NCBI RefSeq assembly: GCF_016900115.1
Contig: NZ_JACJJQ010000004.1
Coordinates: forward strand, 1-64,000
Direction of reading: 5' to 3'
DNA from: Limosilactobacillus alvi
Lineage (GTDB): Bacteria; Bacillota; Bacilli; Lactobacillales; Lactobacillaceae
Length of the DNA: 64,000 nt
The position numbers were made by a program, and so were the translations under genes. The notes below the pieces were generated by a model. The model was not told where the DNA came from, ran no database searches, and worked only from the letters and a program-made list of their open reading frames with translations. Each line of letters starts with the position of its first letter. Positions within the stretch are counted from its first letter, which is position 1. Of this stretch, positions 27,225-35,749 are shown piece by piece.

Positions 27225-27518
27225 TTACAATACCTCCCAGTTTGGTTTATCAACCGTCCCAAGTGCCCGTTGAGCGGCTGCCATCGTACGCGCCTTAATT
27301 ACACAATCAAGAGCACCTTTGTCAACCGCCTTAACCTTGGCATTTTCAATATCATATGCCGCTAAGGTATCGGTAATTACTTTCTTGATTTGAGGTCCAT
27401 AAAGGGCTTCAACAGAAGAATCCAGATCAATTTGGATTCCCTCATTTCCTTGACTTAAGGTAATTTGGATATCTGAAGATTCCAAAGTTCCTGCCAAGGC
27501 AGTTTGCTTAATTTCCAT
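27225..27518 (-). CDS. citD: Citrate lyase gamma subunit (acyl carrier protein)
   Basis: A 97-residue acyl carrier protein. The N-terminus MEIKQTALAGTLESSDIQI matches E. coli CitD; the prosthetic group is attached to the serine in LESSD (S14). It lies between citC and citE with 2-6 nt gaps. Confidence 0.95.
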   Translation of the reverse strand: MEIKQTALAGTLESSDIQITLSQGNEGIQIDLDSSVEALYGPQIKKVITDTLAAYDIENAKVKAVDKGALDCVIKARTMAAAQRALGTVDKPNWEVL

Positions 27519-27524
27519 GCTTAC

Positions 27525-28556
27525 TTACTTCCCTTCTGTTGAAATACGATTCTTCAATTCTGTGAAATGAGCTTTCACAAATTCAGCGGTGGACACTGGA
27601 AGAAACTGCTCAATGAGTTCCTGGCGACCTTCAGTGATTGCCTGCCGCACCTTCGTTGCTGAAATAACTTCACCATTAAATGTTTTCCGTGACATAATTT
27701 CGACGGTAACTTTGGGGGGTAAAACGGCTTGTAACATTTGATTGTAACTGGCTGTCGTTTTGGAATTTGGTTCTTCACCTAAATAACGACGCGTGATATT
27801 GAGAGGAACGGCAATTGATTTTAAGAAAATTGACGCATCCAGTTTTGCTTGATACTGACCAATATCTTGGTCTGACTTTAAGAAATAGGCCGGGAAAGTG
27901 GCCGAAGAAACCATGTATTCACCACCCGGTACCACGACAACATTCGTTAGATCCTTAACACCGGCTTTAACTAAGGCAAACCGCTCTTGGAATGTAAAAA
28001 GTGATCGTTCTGCTTGCACCACGAATAAATAAACGTGATCACATTCCTGACTAGCCCTTTCCACTAAAGCCCGATGCCCTTTAGTAAAGGGGTTAGCATT
28101 CATCACAATTGCTCCAGTTATCCCAGAATCAAACTTCGGCAATTGCTGTAAAAAGTCTTGAATTCCTGGAGTGCCGGTTTCTAGTAAGGCTGCTTGATCA
28201 GTTTGTCCTAGTGGCTTAAACCCCACATAACCAAAACTATTAACATACTTTGGCTTGGTAAAGACGAAGAGGTGGAAACGTCCCCGACTTGCTTCTTCAC
28301 TTACTAAATGGGAAACAACTTCATTAAATAAAGATCCGCCATTTTTGTATTTACTGCAAACTGCGACATACTTTAAAACGTTACCAGCAATTGAACCGCT
28401 CGCGGCTATATCACCATCATCGGCAAACCAGACATAGGTTTTCTCAACCGCTCCTACGTCAGACGGTGCAAAACCAGTAATACCGTTTTTCTCCATAAAA
28501 CTTTGCCACCGTTTCCGATAGCGTGGCATACGAATGTTAAACTCCTTAATTTGCAT
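27525..28556 (-). CDS. citC: [Citrate (pro-3S)-lyase] ligase
   Basis: A 343-residue enzyme that acetylates the citrate lyase prosthetic group with ATP and acetate, activating the complex. It has an N-terminal GNAT-like domain and a C-terminal nucleotidyltransferase domain with GAIVMNANPFTKGHRALVE (the HxGH-like segment) and ISATKVRQAI (ISxTxxR). Its ATG overlaps the last base of the malic enzyme gene. Confidence 0.95.
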   Translation of the reverse strand: MQIKEFNIRMPRYRKRWQSFMEKNGITGFAPSDVGAVEKTYVWFADDGDIAASGSIAGNVLKYVAVCSKYKNGGSLFNEVVSHLVSEEASRGRFHLFVFTKPKYVNSFGYVGFKPLGQTDQAALLETGTPGIQDFLQQLPKFDSGITGAIVMNANPFTKGHRALVERASQECDHVYLFVVQAERSLFTFQERFALVKAGVKDLTNVVVVPGGEYMVSSATFPAYFLKSDQDIGQYQAKLDASIFLKSIAVPLNITRRYLGEEPNSKTTASYNQMLQAVLPPKVTVEIMSRKTFNGEVISATKVRQAITEGRQELIEQFLPVSTAEFVKAHFTELKNRISTEGK

Positions 28557-29707
28557 TACTTTTTCCCTTGAGCAAATTTTTGAACCGATTTGGCAACGAT
28601 ATCAACAACCCCGTCATCAAAGACTCCTGGTACAATCCTATCAGCCGTTGGTTGCTTAACCATTGATGCTAACCCTTCAGCAACGGCTTTTTCTAAAGCT
28701 AAATCAACCCGCTTTAAGCCTGTAGCTAGCAAGCCTTTAAAGAGACCAGGGAAAGCTAATATATTGTTAACTTGGTTTGGATACTGGCTTGATCCGGTCG
28801 CAATCACTTTTGCGCCAGCTGTTTTAGCTATTTCTGGATCAATTTCTGGTTTTGGATTAGCCAAAGCAAAGATAATTGGATTAGAAGCCATCTTCTTGAC
28901 TTGATCACCATTAAGTACATCCGCATCTGACAAGCCAATAAAGACATCCTTACCGACAATTGCTTCATCCAAAGAAGCATATCGCGTTTGATCTGCTGAT
29001 TGAGCAGCTAGGTCTGTTTGGTAATGATTGTAATTCTTAGAGTCAGGGTAAACCGGACCGTCAATGTCAATCAAAGTTAGATTTTTAATTCCAACGCTAA
29101 GTAATAACCGGGCAGTTGCAACCCCAGAGGCACCAACCCCATTTAAAACAAACTTTAAGTCAGTTAATGATTTACCTACCAGTTTAGCAGCATTAATTAA
29201 TCCAGCAAGAACGACAATGGCGGTTCCTTCTTGATCATCATGGTAGACCGGAATATTAACGGCCTTGGCCAGCTTTTCTTCGATTTCGAAGCACCGTGGA
29301 GCTGCAATATCTTCCAAATGGAAACCAGCAAAAGATTGACTAACATTTTTAAGCGTTTCAACCAACTCATCTGGCGAGACTTGATTAACAGTTAGTGGTA
29401 AAGCGTCGACTCCAGCTAAATCTTTGTAGAGTAGAGCTTTACCTTCAACAACGGGAAGGCCACCACCAGGTCCAATATTCCCCAAACCAAGGACTGCTGA
29501 GCCATCAGTAACTAAAGCAACAAGCTTACCACTCATCGTATACTTAGCGCGTAGTTCTGGATACTTTTCAATTAACTTGGAAATCACTGCCACACCAGGG
29601 GTATAAGCTTCTCCAAGTTCTTCCTTATTTTTCACTTCTAATTTAGGCGAAATTCCTAACACACCACGATTATTAGCATGTAAAGAAAGTATCGTTTCCT
29701 GTTCCAT
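28556..29707 (-). CDS. citM: Malic enzyme-type oxaloacetate decarboxylase
   Basis: A 383-residue short malic enzyme (bacterial length, NAD(P)-binding domain NGVGASGVATARLLL near 190-205, metal site YHDDQEGTAIVVLAG). As first gene of the cit operon it resembles CitM of Leuconostoc and Weissella, which decarboxylates oxaloacetate to pyruvate; oxidative malate decarboxylation is the alternative. AGGTAAT-type RBS and a TATAGT -10 (29736-29741) lie upstream, overlapped by the A/T-rich operator. Confidence 0.88.
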   Translation of the reverse strand: MEQETILSLHANNRGVLGISPKLEVKNKEELGEAYTPGVAVISKLIEKYPELRAKYTMSGKLVALVTDGSAVLGLGNIGPGGGLPVVEGKALLYKDLAGVDALPLTVNQVSPDELVETLKNVSQSFAGFHLEDIAAPRCFEIEEKLAKAVNIPVYHDDQEGTAIVVLAGLINAAKLVGKSLTDLKFVLNGVGASGVATARLLLSVGIKNLTLIDIDGPVYPDSKNYNHYQTDLAAQSADQTRYASLDEAIVGKDVFIGLSDADVLNGDQVKKMASNPIIFALANPKPEIDPEIAKTAGAKVIATGSSQYPNQVNNILAFPGLFKGLLATGLKRVDLALEKAVAEGLASMVKQPTADRIVPGVFDDGVVDIVAKSVQKFAQGKK

Positions 29708-29748
29708 TTTATTACCTCCAAATCTCTCCTTGTTAACTATAGCACTTT

Positions 29749-29793
29749 TTTGAATAAATTAAAATAATTGACGAATTTTTTAAATTATTCAAA
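29749..29793. promoter_or_regulatory. Probable CitI operator region
   Basis: 12-bp A/T-rich inverted repeat (TTTGAATAAATT and AAATTATTCAAA, one mismatch) flanking TTGACGAATTTT, between citM and citI. It covers the citM -35 region. CitI of Weissella binds A/T-rich sites in the equivalent gap and activates both units when citrate is present. Confidence 0.55.
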
Positions 29794-29804
29794 AAATAAT
29801 TCAC

Positions 29805-29833
29805 TTGTCTAGCTCTGCGAAAATCGATACAAT
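29805..29833 (+). promoter_or_regulatory. citI promoter
   Basis: TTGTCT (29805-29810), 17-nt spacer, TACAAT (29828-29833), followed by a leader and AAGGAG before the citI ATG. Confidence 0.7.
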
Positions 29834-29887
29834 TAAAACTAATAAACCTAAAAATCATACTTATTTCTCTAAAAAGGAGTACATAGA

Positions 29888-30829
29888 ATGAACGCTGAAC
29901 ATTCTTTATTACTTGGAAATCTGGCTCAAGATTATTATTTCAGTAAGATGCCAATTAATAAGATGGTTGAAAAGTATTCGCTAAGTCGCTACCTCATCCT
30001 TAAATATTTAGATGAAGCGCTAACAAATGGAATTGTCGAAATTACAATTCATTCAAATTATGAACGTAGCGTTGAACTTGAACAGAAATTAAAAGAAAAG
30101 TTTAATATTGATCATCTTTATGTAATCCAAGATCCTGAAAATTTGGCTAAACGTGATGATCGGATCGCTGCATTTGCTGCTACTCAAGTCCAAGCAATCA
30201 TTCAGCACTGTAAATTCGTTGCCTTAGCTTGGGGAGAAACGGTTTTTGAGGTAATCGATCATTTTGTTAAAGTCGAGCGTGACGACTTACGTTTTGTTCA
30301 ATTTATGGGTGAAAATATGAAGTACCGTTCTTCAACTGGTTCAATGCGAATGGTTCAACGGGCCGCCTCTAAATACAACGCCCAATACTATACGATCCCC
30401 GGACCGTTATATATTATTAATGATGAAGTTAGAGAAGGCTTTATCAAGGAACCTTCTATTAGTCGGGCTTTACGAGTCGCCGAAAGGACCGACTTACTGT
30501 TGTGCGGAATTGGCACCATTGAATCAGTTCATTCCATCCCTCTTTGGCATGAACACGAAACAGCTATTTTTCCAAACGTTGATTTAGAAAAAGTTGCTGG
30601 TATGATTTTTGGTCGTCCCTATGACATTAATGGGAATTTTTTGAATCAAGCTTCTGACAAAACCCTTTCGCTATCATTGGAAAAAATAAAAAACATTCCA
30701 CGAAGATTTGGAATTGTCCAGGGAAAAAGTAAGTACAAGGCTACTTTAGGAGCCTTGCGAGGCGGTTTTTTTACCGATCTTGTAATCAATGAAGCAACCG
30801 CGATTCGAATTTTAAACGAGTTAAAGTAG
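29888..30829 (+). CDS. citI: SorC/DeoR-type regulator CitI
   Basis: A 313-residue SorC-family regulator. An N-terminal helix-turn-helix (INKMVEKYSLSRYLILKYLDEA, residues about 18-40) precedes a sugar-binding-like effector domain (VALAWGETV, LLCGIGTIES, RPYDINGNFL). Divergent from citM, as in Weissella, where CitI is a citrate-sensing activator of the citrate fermentation genes. Ended by a terminator at 30839-30879 shared with the convergent transporter gene. Confidence 0.88.
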   Translation: MNAEHSLLLGNLAQDYYFSKMPINKMVEKYSLSRYLILKYLDEALTNGIVEITIHSNYERSVELEQKLKEKFNIDHLYVIQDPENLAKRDDRIAAFAATQVQAIIQHCKFVALAWGETVFEVIDHFVKVERDDLRFVQFMGENMKYRSSTGSMRMVQRAASKYNAQYYTIPGPLYIINDEVREGFIKEPSISRALRVAERTDLLLCGIGTIESVHSIPLWHEHETAIFPNVDLEKVAGMIFGRPYDINGNFLNQASDKTLSLSLEKIKNIPRRFGIVQGKSKYKATLGALRGGFFTDLVINEATAIRILNELK

Positions 30830-30838
30830 TTAAAATAA

Positions 30839-30879
30839 CAAAGGCGTTATCAACCGGACAAAGTTGGTAACGCCTTTTG
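30839..30879. terminator. Bidirectional terminator
   Basis: AAAGGCGTTATCAAC and GTTGGTAACGCCTTTT arms with a 9-nt loop, between convergent citI and the DASS transporter gene. Confidence 0.88.
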
Positions 30880-30897
30880 AGATTCATGATGTTTTGT

Positions 30898-32316
30898 TTA
30901 GTTTAATCCAATTAGCTTTAGCCATAAAATTCCGATAACACTAATTACTAAAATGTAAAAGATCCCTAAAATAAAGTTCAACTTCCACCAAGTTCCCTGC
31001 TTAACATAACCGGAAGTAGCTAAAATTGAAGCAGGACCATTTGCGTAGTGAGTAGTTGAAGCCATTACTGCTGAGATCATGGCTAAAAACATTGCTGCTA
31101 AATAGTGTGGTGCCCCAGCAGAAATGGCTACCCCAAGGAAAGGAGCAAACATTGCTGTAACATGGGCAGTTGCACTAGCGAAGAAGTAGTGGGTATAAAA
31201 TAGTACAATTCCTAGGACAATTAGAACTGTTAACCAACCAATTCCATGCATTTCGTGAGCAATAGCATCGGAAAGCCATTTGATTAAACCAAACTGGGTG
31301 AGTAGTCCGGCCATGTAAACCAAGACTGACAACCAGATCAACACGTTCCAAGCACCTTTTTCCTTCAAAACGTCTTGAACAGATAAAACCCCCGTAACTA
31401 ACAAAATGTCAATCGCCATCAAGGCAATAAAGGTTGCATCCATGCCAGTAATACTAGTTAGCATCCAGAGAACCAACGTTAAGATAAAGGCAAATGACAT
31501 GATCTTTTCGGACAGTTTCATCTTCCCCATCTTTGCTAATTCACTATCAGCCCATTCCTTAGCATTTGGTGTTTCCTTAATCTTTGGTGGGAACATCTTA
31601 TAAATTAGCCACGGAACTATAATGAAGGATAAAATACTAGGAACTGATGCCGCAATAAACCAGCCAATCCACGTAATGTGGACACCTAATTTATCAGCCA
31701 TTTGAACCGCTACCAGATTCGGAGCCATCGCCGTCATGAAGAGAGCAGACGTGATTGTATTGGCGTGAAATTCAGTGAATACTAGATAAGAACCAATCTT
31801 ATCCTGGGTCCCCTTTTCCGGTGTTGATTTAAATGTTTCGGCCAGGGATTGGATTAGTGGGAAAACGATCCCTCCTGCCCGGGCCGTATTACTTGGCGTC
31901 GCAGGAGCGGTGATCAAATCAATCCCCGCAATCGCATAGGCTAAGCCAAGAGTTTTTTTACCAAACCAACGAACAAACAGTAAAGCAATCCGTTGTCCGA
32001 GACCAGTTTTAATAATTCCTCGAGAAAGTAAGAAGGCCATAGCAATTAGCCAAGCAGCTGAATTGCTAAAAGCCGTTAAGGCAACCTTCATTGGCACGAA
32101 GCCCAAACCAACCGTTAAAGCAAAACCAATTAAGGTTACCCCAGCAATTCCTAAAGGTTGGGTAATACAGCCAACGATTGTCGCCACAAATAAGGCTAGC
32201 ATTTGCCAGGCTTGTGTCGAAACCCCACTTGGACGAATTGGGGTGGTGAACCAGAGAATTAACCCAATTACTACTGGCCATATGAATTTCTTATAGTCTA
32301 TTTTTTCAAGTTCCAT
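30898..32316 (-). CDS. DASS family di/tricarboxylate transporter (CitT-like)
   Basis: About 472 residues, roughly 12 membrane segments, of the divalent anion:sodium symporter family. The two repeat signatures are visible: TAPATPSNTARAGGIVFPL (first substrate loop with SNT) and ASTTHYANGPASILATSGYV (second). CitT-type members exchange citrate or malate for succinate. TTTGGAG precedes ATG 32316; a TTG four codons upstream is rejected. It lies between citI and fumarase genes and has a structured leader, so it is the likely uptake route for citrate or malate here. Confidence 0.88.
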   Translation of the reverse strand: MELEKIDYKKFIWPVVIGLILWFTTPIRPSGVSTQAWQMLALFVATIVGCITQPLGIAGVTLIGFALTVGLGFVPMKVALTAFSNSAAWLIAMAFLLSRGIIKTGLGQRIALLFVRWFGKKTLGLAYAIAGIDLITAPATPSNTARAGGIVFPLIQSLAETFKSTPEKGTQDKIGSYLVFTEFHANTITSALFMTAMAPNLVAVQMADKLGVHITWIGWFIAASVPSILSFIIVPWLIYKMFPPKIKETPNAKEWADSELAKMGKMKLSEKIMSFAFILTLVLWMLTSITGMDATFIALMAIDILLVTGVLSVQDVLKEKGAWNVLIWLSVLVYMAGLLTQFGLIKWLSDAIAHEMHGIGWLTVLIVLGIVLFYTHYFFASATAHVTAMFAPFLGVAISAGAPHYLAAMFLAMISAVMASTTHYANGPASILATSGYVKQGTWWKLNFILGIFYILVISVIGILWLKLIGLN

Positions 32317-32360
32317 ATTTTTCTCCAAATTAAAACTAACTAAATAAATAGAATAAGCGC

Positions 32361-32474
32361 GTGTAAATATTCACATTAATCCCTAAAAGGACAATGTCTG
32401 GTTGACAAAGTTAATCATTTCCCGCGGTAAAGCCAGCTTGTGAATAACCTCATTAATTTACACCGACCATTATA
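32361..32474 (-). promoter_or_regulatory. Promoter and structured leader of DASS transporter
   Basis: On the minus strand TATAAT lies at 32469-32474, placing the transcript start near 32462. The leader begins with GTGTAAAT, which pairs perfectly with ATTTACAC (32361-32368); an adjacent ATTCAC/GTGAAT helix (32440-32445 with 32369-32374) and an inner CTGG/CCAG pair enclose about 65 nt. The remaining gap (32475-32737) is A/T-rich and contains two copies of TTTCAATTAATTAAAA and a CACTTATTT/AAATAAGTG inverted repeat (32595-32622). Confidence 0.45.
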
Positions 32475-32594
32475 GCCCAAATTAGTTTTAAATTCTTTAA
32501 AATATATCGAATATTTTCAATTAATTAAAAAATTAAGTTTAATTAGAACATTCCCTATTTCCATTCATATTTTTCATAATTTTAAAAAGTTAGC

Positions 32595-32622
32595 CACTTA
32601 TTTCAATTAATTAAAATAAGTG
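32595..32622. promoter_or_regulatory. A/T-rich inverted repeat upstream of DASS gene
   Basis: Perfect 9-bp arms CACTTATTT and AAATAAGTG around CAATTAATTA. The core resembles the cit operator half AATAAATTAAAATA, and a second copy of TTTCAATTAATTAAAA lies near 32515-32530. Confidence 0.4.
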
Positions 32623-32737
32623 ATACCTTTTGCTTGATAAAAAATGTATTCTAGACGCACTTAAATCATATTTATACCTTCAAAAGAGATACTTAATAAG
32701 TTTTAACTCAAAAAAATAACTTGGAACATTTTTATAC

Positions 32738-33349
32738 TCACTTAATGAACCTAACTTGTTCATTAATTCGCTTGATGATAACTTCCTTACGTTTGTTGAA
32801 TTCCCTCTTCTTAGCATCAAAGAAATTAGCACCAGTGGTATCAATAGTGACAACCAATGGGCCAAAGTCTTTAACCTTGCATACCCAAAGTGCTTCTGGC
32901 ATCCCCAAGTCTGGCCATTTCTCATCTGTGATTTTTTCAACGTGTTTAGCTGCGTAAACTGCATTACCAGCTGGGTAAACTAGCTGTAAAGCTCCATATT
33001 CCTTGCATGCTCTGGCCGTTTTAATGCCCATACTTCCCTTACCGATAATCAGCTTTACCCCGGTTTTGTGAACGAACTCTTCTTCAAACATTTCCATCCG
33101 TATACTCGTTGTTGGACCAACCGCAATCATTTGGTGTTCTCCATTGTCCAAAGTCTTAACTATTGGACCAGCATGTAAAATAGCCTTGTTCTTAATATCA
33201 ACTGGTAACTCCAGTTTTTCCTCAACAACTCGCCGGTGAGCTTCATCACGAGCTGTTACCATTGTTCCACTGAGGTAGACGATATCCCCAATACGGATAT
33301 TCTTAATATCTTTATCTTTAATTGGCGTCGTTAAATGAAATTCACGCAT
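32738..33349 (-). CDS. Class I fumarate hydratase, beta subunit
   Basis: A 203-residue protein matching the C-terminal half of class I iron-sulfur hydro-lyases (TtdB/FumA-C). Conserved blocks: GDIVYLSGTMVTARDEAHRR, VGPTTSIRMEMFE and GKGSMG. With the alpha subunit it should interconvert malate and fumarate; L-tartrate dehydratase is the alternative. It overlaps the alpha gene by one base. A citrate-malate-fumarate setting favours fumarase. Confidence 0.88.
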   Translation of the reverse strand: MREFHLTTPIKDKDIKNIRIGDIVYLSGTMVTARDEAHRRVVEEKLELPVDIKNKAILHAGPIVKTLDNGEHQMIAVGPTTSIRMEMFEEEFVHKTGVKLIIGKGSMGIKTARACKEYGALQLVYPAGNAVYAAKHVEKITDEKWPDLGMPEALWVCKVKDFGPLVVTIDTTGANFFDAKKREFNKRKEVIIKRINEQVRFIK

Positions 33350-34272
33350 TATAGTTCAACCCCTTTGTTCAATGGCAATTCGTATTTCAACTGGTTATCA
33401 AACTTGATTAATCCTCGCCGATGAGACCAACAACCTGTACTGATGGCTACTCCAATCGTTGATGGGTGCCGTGCAGTATTAATAATGTTAACCCCTAGAA
33501 CGGACTTTTTGCCTCCAAACCCTTGTGGTCCCAAGCCTAAGTCATTAATTCCATCTTCAAGCAAATGTTCCATCTTAGCAGCCCGTGGATTCTTATTGTA
33601 GGAATCAATCCGCCGTAACAAAGCATATTTAGATTGGATAGCAGCCGTTTCAACGGAAGTTGCGATTCCGATCCCAACTAACAATGGTGGACAAGCGTTA
33701 ACTCCATAAGTTGTCATCCGATCCATGACAAACCGAACAACCCCTTCATAGCCTTCACCTGGCATTAAGACCTTAGCGGCACCTGGTAAGGTACAACCAC
33801 CACCAGCTAAGTAAACATAAACTTGTAACTTATCAGAATGTGGTACTAATTCCGTAAAGATTGCTGGAATCCCAGTCCCCACGTTTTGATTAGTGTTATA
33901 TTCATCAAAAGTTTGGACCGCATTGTGTCGCAATGGGATCGTCTTAGTAGCCCGGTAAGTAGCACTAACCAAAACATCCGACAATTCATCCAAAAGGGGA
34001 AATTTAGTTCCAACCTTAATAAAAAATTGCATTGTCCCGGTATCCTGACAACTTGGCCGGTTCAAGTCCGCTGCCAATTGTTGGTTTTCCATCATCGTTT
34101 CATAAACCAAGTGTTGTAATGGATCAACTTCGAACTTCGACAATTCTTGGAGTTTGCCAGCGACGTCATCTGGTAAACGACGGCTAACCATCTGAATATA
34201 TTTAACCATTAAGTCCCGGAGCTCAGTGGCTTGCTCGCTAAATTGTGGTTCAACATACTTAAATTTTTCCAT
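33349..34272 (-). CDS. Class I fumarate hydratase, alpha subunit
   Basis: About 307 residues, matching the N-terminal domain of class I hydro-lyases. The 4Fe-4S ligands are the cysteines in RPSCQDTGTMQF, LAGGGCTLPGAAKVL and ISTGCWSHRRG. ATG 34272 follows AAAGGGGGATCTAAAG; a 48-codon upstream extension of the frame lacks an RBS and is not used. Transcribed before the beta subunit as a two-gene unit, below an AraC-type regulator on the same strand. Oxygen sensitivity is expected of the cluster. Confidence 0.9.
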   Translation of the reverse strand: MEKFKYVEPQFSEQATELRDLMVKYIQMVSRRLPDDVAGKLQELSKFEVDPLQHLVYETMMENQQLAADLNRPSCQDTGTMQFFIKVGTKFPLLDELSDVLVSATYRATKTIPLRHNAVQTFDEYNTNQNVGTGIPAIFTELVPHSDKLQVYVYLAGGGCTLPGAAKVLMPGEGYEGVVRFVMDRMTTYGVNACPPLLVGIGIATSVETAAIQSKYALLRRIDSYNKNPRAAKMEHLLEDGINDLGLGPQGFGGKKSVLGVNIINTARHPSTIGVAISTGCWSHRRGLIKFDNQLKYELPLNKGVEL

Positions 34273-34393
34273 CTTTAGATCCCCCTTTACGATTCTTATT
34301 ATCGATTTTTTCACCCCAGTTGGCATTGCAAAAATTGGGAGGTTTATGACTATGATCACAAAACTAGTTTCCCAGCAAATAAAAAAGCCTCCA

Positions 34394-34423
34394 ATTACTA
34401 GTAAAAATAATTCCACTAGTAAT
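34394..34423. promoter_or_regulatory. Inverted repeat upstream of fumarase operon
   Basis: Perfect 9-bp arms ATTACTAGT and ACTAGTAAT separated by 12 nt in the 235-bp gap between araC-type gene and fumarase. It could be the binding site of the AraC-type regulator or a stem in the leader, where a second imperfect stem (AATTGGAGG with CCTCCCAATT) is also possible. Confidence 0.4.
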
Positions 34424-34507
34424 CAGCGACTTTACAGAATAATAGAGACAAATTTTAAAATATTGACTTTAAAAAGTTAAATTATTAACCATCTAGTTTT
34501 TTGCTAT

Positions 34508-35509
34508 TCAGCGGTAATTTGATAATAAATCACTAAGTTGATGTTTCAGCTTTTGATAGTTATCGGCATTTTGGCGAAAATCACAATTGATGCAGGTCAA
34601 TTGTGATTGCTGTTTTTCCTTTAAGATTGCTTTGAGATGGACTTTAACCGCTTGAAACTGTGTTGATGAAAGGGCACTTTGAAAAGTAATATCAACATCG
34701 GCTTGCTTACTCGTTAATTGATGTCGATATTCTGAAGGTGTGATTCCAAAGTGCTTTTTAAAGGCTACATTAAAAGCTTTAACATCGTTAAACCCATTTT
34801 GTAAGGCAACATCTAAAATTCGTAAGTCATCATCCTTTAGACTAACTATCGCATGTTGCAAGCGAAGCCGGGTTAAGTACTCATGAAAACCAACTTGATA
34901 TTGGACTTTAAACCGCCGCGATAAATAGGCCGTTGAATAACCGCATTTTTGGGCAATCTGGGTTAAGGTAATTTTCTTTTGATAATGGTCCGCCAAAAAG
35001 CGAGTCGCTTGCTGCAAGGCTTCATCCTGGCTCGTTGTCGTTAGACTTTGATCCTGATGCCCCTCTTGGTAGCAATTAGAATACATGTAATCGGCCAATT
35101 CAAAAGTTAGGGCTGTCCGGCGAAATTGGTTTTGCGGGCCTTCTAAGTAAAGTTGGGCTAATAGACGCCGAATCTGCGGATAAACTAGTCCCCTAGGAAA
35201 GAGACTTGAATTCAGAATAAACTGACCATTCTCGACTTTTAAACCATTAGCGAAGTAGATTTGCGGATCCAATTGGGTCCGTAAAACAATACTCGGAACC
35301 TGTTGAGCAAAAGTCGCGTGTCCTTGGTTGGAATTTACCAGAATTAGATCGTCTGGTTTTAAGGAGGATTTTTGTCCATCAACATTCACCATTACTTGTC
35401 CACTTAAAACCCAAATTAATTCTAGAGCAGGATGCCAATTATAGTGGTAGCTACCGACCAAATATGCTTTCTGATCAACCGCCGTCAATGGATTAAATTT
35501 GCTTTTCAA
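34508..35509 (-). CDS. AraC family transcriptional regulator
   Basis: A 333-residue regulator. An N-terminal cupin-like effector domain (HPALELIWVLSGQVMVNVDG, residues about 27-46) is followed by the two-helix-turn-helix AraC domain at about 170-270 (ITLTQIAQKCGYSTAYLSRRFK and the FGITPSEYR signature). An extra C-terminal part of about 60 residues with CINC has no clear role. It lies between mleS and the fumarase operon; it may control the latter, but this is only positional. Confidence 0.88.
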   Translation of the reverse strand: MKSKFNPLTAVDQKAYLVGSYHYNWHPALELIWVLSGQVMVNVDGQKSSLKPDDLILVNSNQGHATFAQQVPSIVLRTQLDPQIYFANGLKVENGQFILNSSLFPRGLVYPQIRRLLAQLYLEGPQNQFRRTALTFELADYMYSNCYQEGHQDQSLTTTSQDEALQQATRFLADHYQKKITLTQIAQKCGYSTAYLSRRFKVQYQVGFHEYLTRLRLQHAIVSLKDDDLRILDVALQNGFNDVKAFNVAFKKHFGITPSEYRHQLTSKQADVDITFQSALSSTQFQAVKVHLKAILKEKQQSQLTCINCDFRQNADNYQKLKHQLSDLLSNYR

Positions 35510-35570
35510 GTCATCACTTTCTTTCCGCTATTTAATCATGATTATAACATTTAAGAAAAACTACATAATA

Positions 35571-35621
35571 AAAAACGTAAACCACCTGGATAAATTCCAA
35601 AGTTGATTTACGTTTTCTGGT
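35571..35621. terminator. Possible terminator between mleS and araC-type gene
   Basis: AAAACGTAAA and TTTACGTTTT arms around about 24 nt in the 240-bp gap below mleS. A/T-rich and weaker than others in the window; the remainder of the gap shows nothing clear. Confidence 0.4.
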
Positions 35622-35749
35622 TTCATTAGTGTCTAGAATGTCTACGGCATGTCTCGCACAATCTAGCTATGCAAAAATTCTCTTCAAAATAAATTGCCGG
35701 TATTTTTGCTAAAGCTAACTTATCATCACAGAATTTTCGGCAAAGCCGC

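Noticed and set aside
34273-34416. 48-codon hydrophobic N-terminal extension of the fumarase alpha subunit
   Set aside because: Cytoplasmic enzyme family; an AAAGGGGGATC RBS precedes the internal ATG at 34272, and the extension overlaps the leader repeats.
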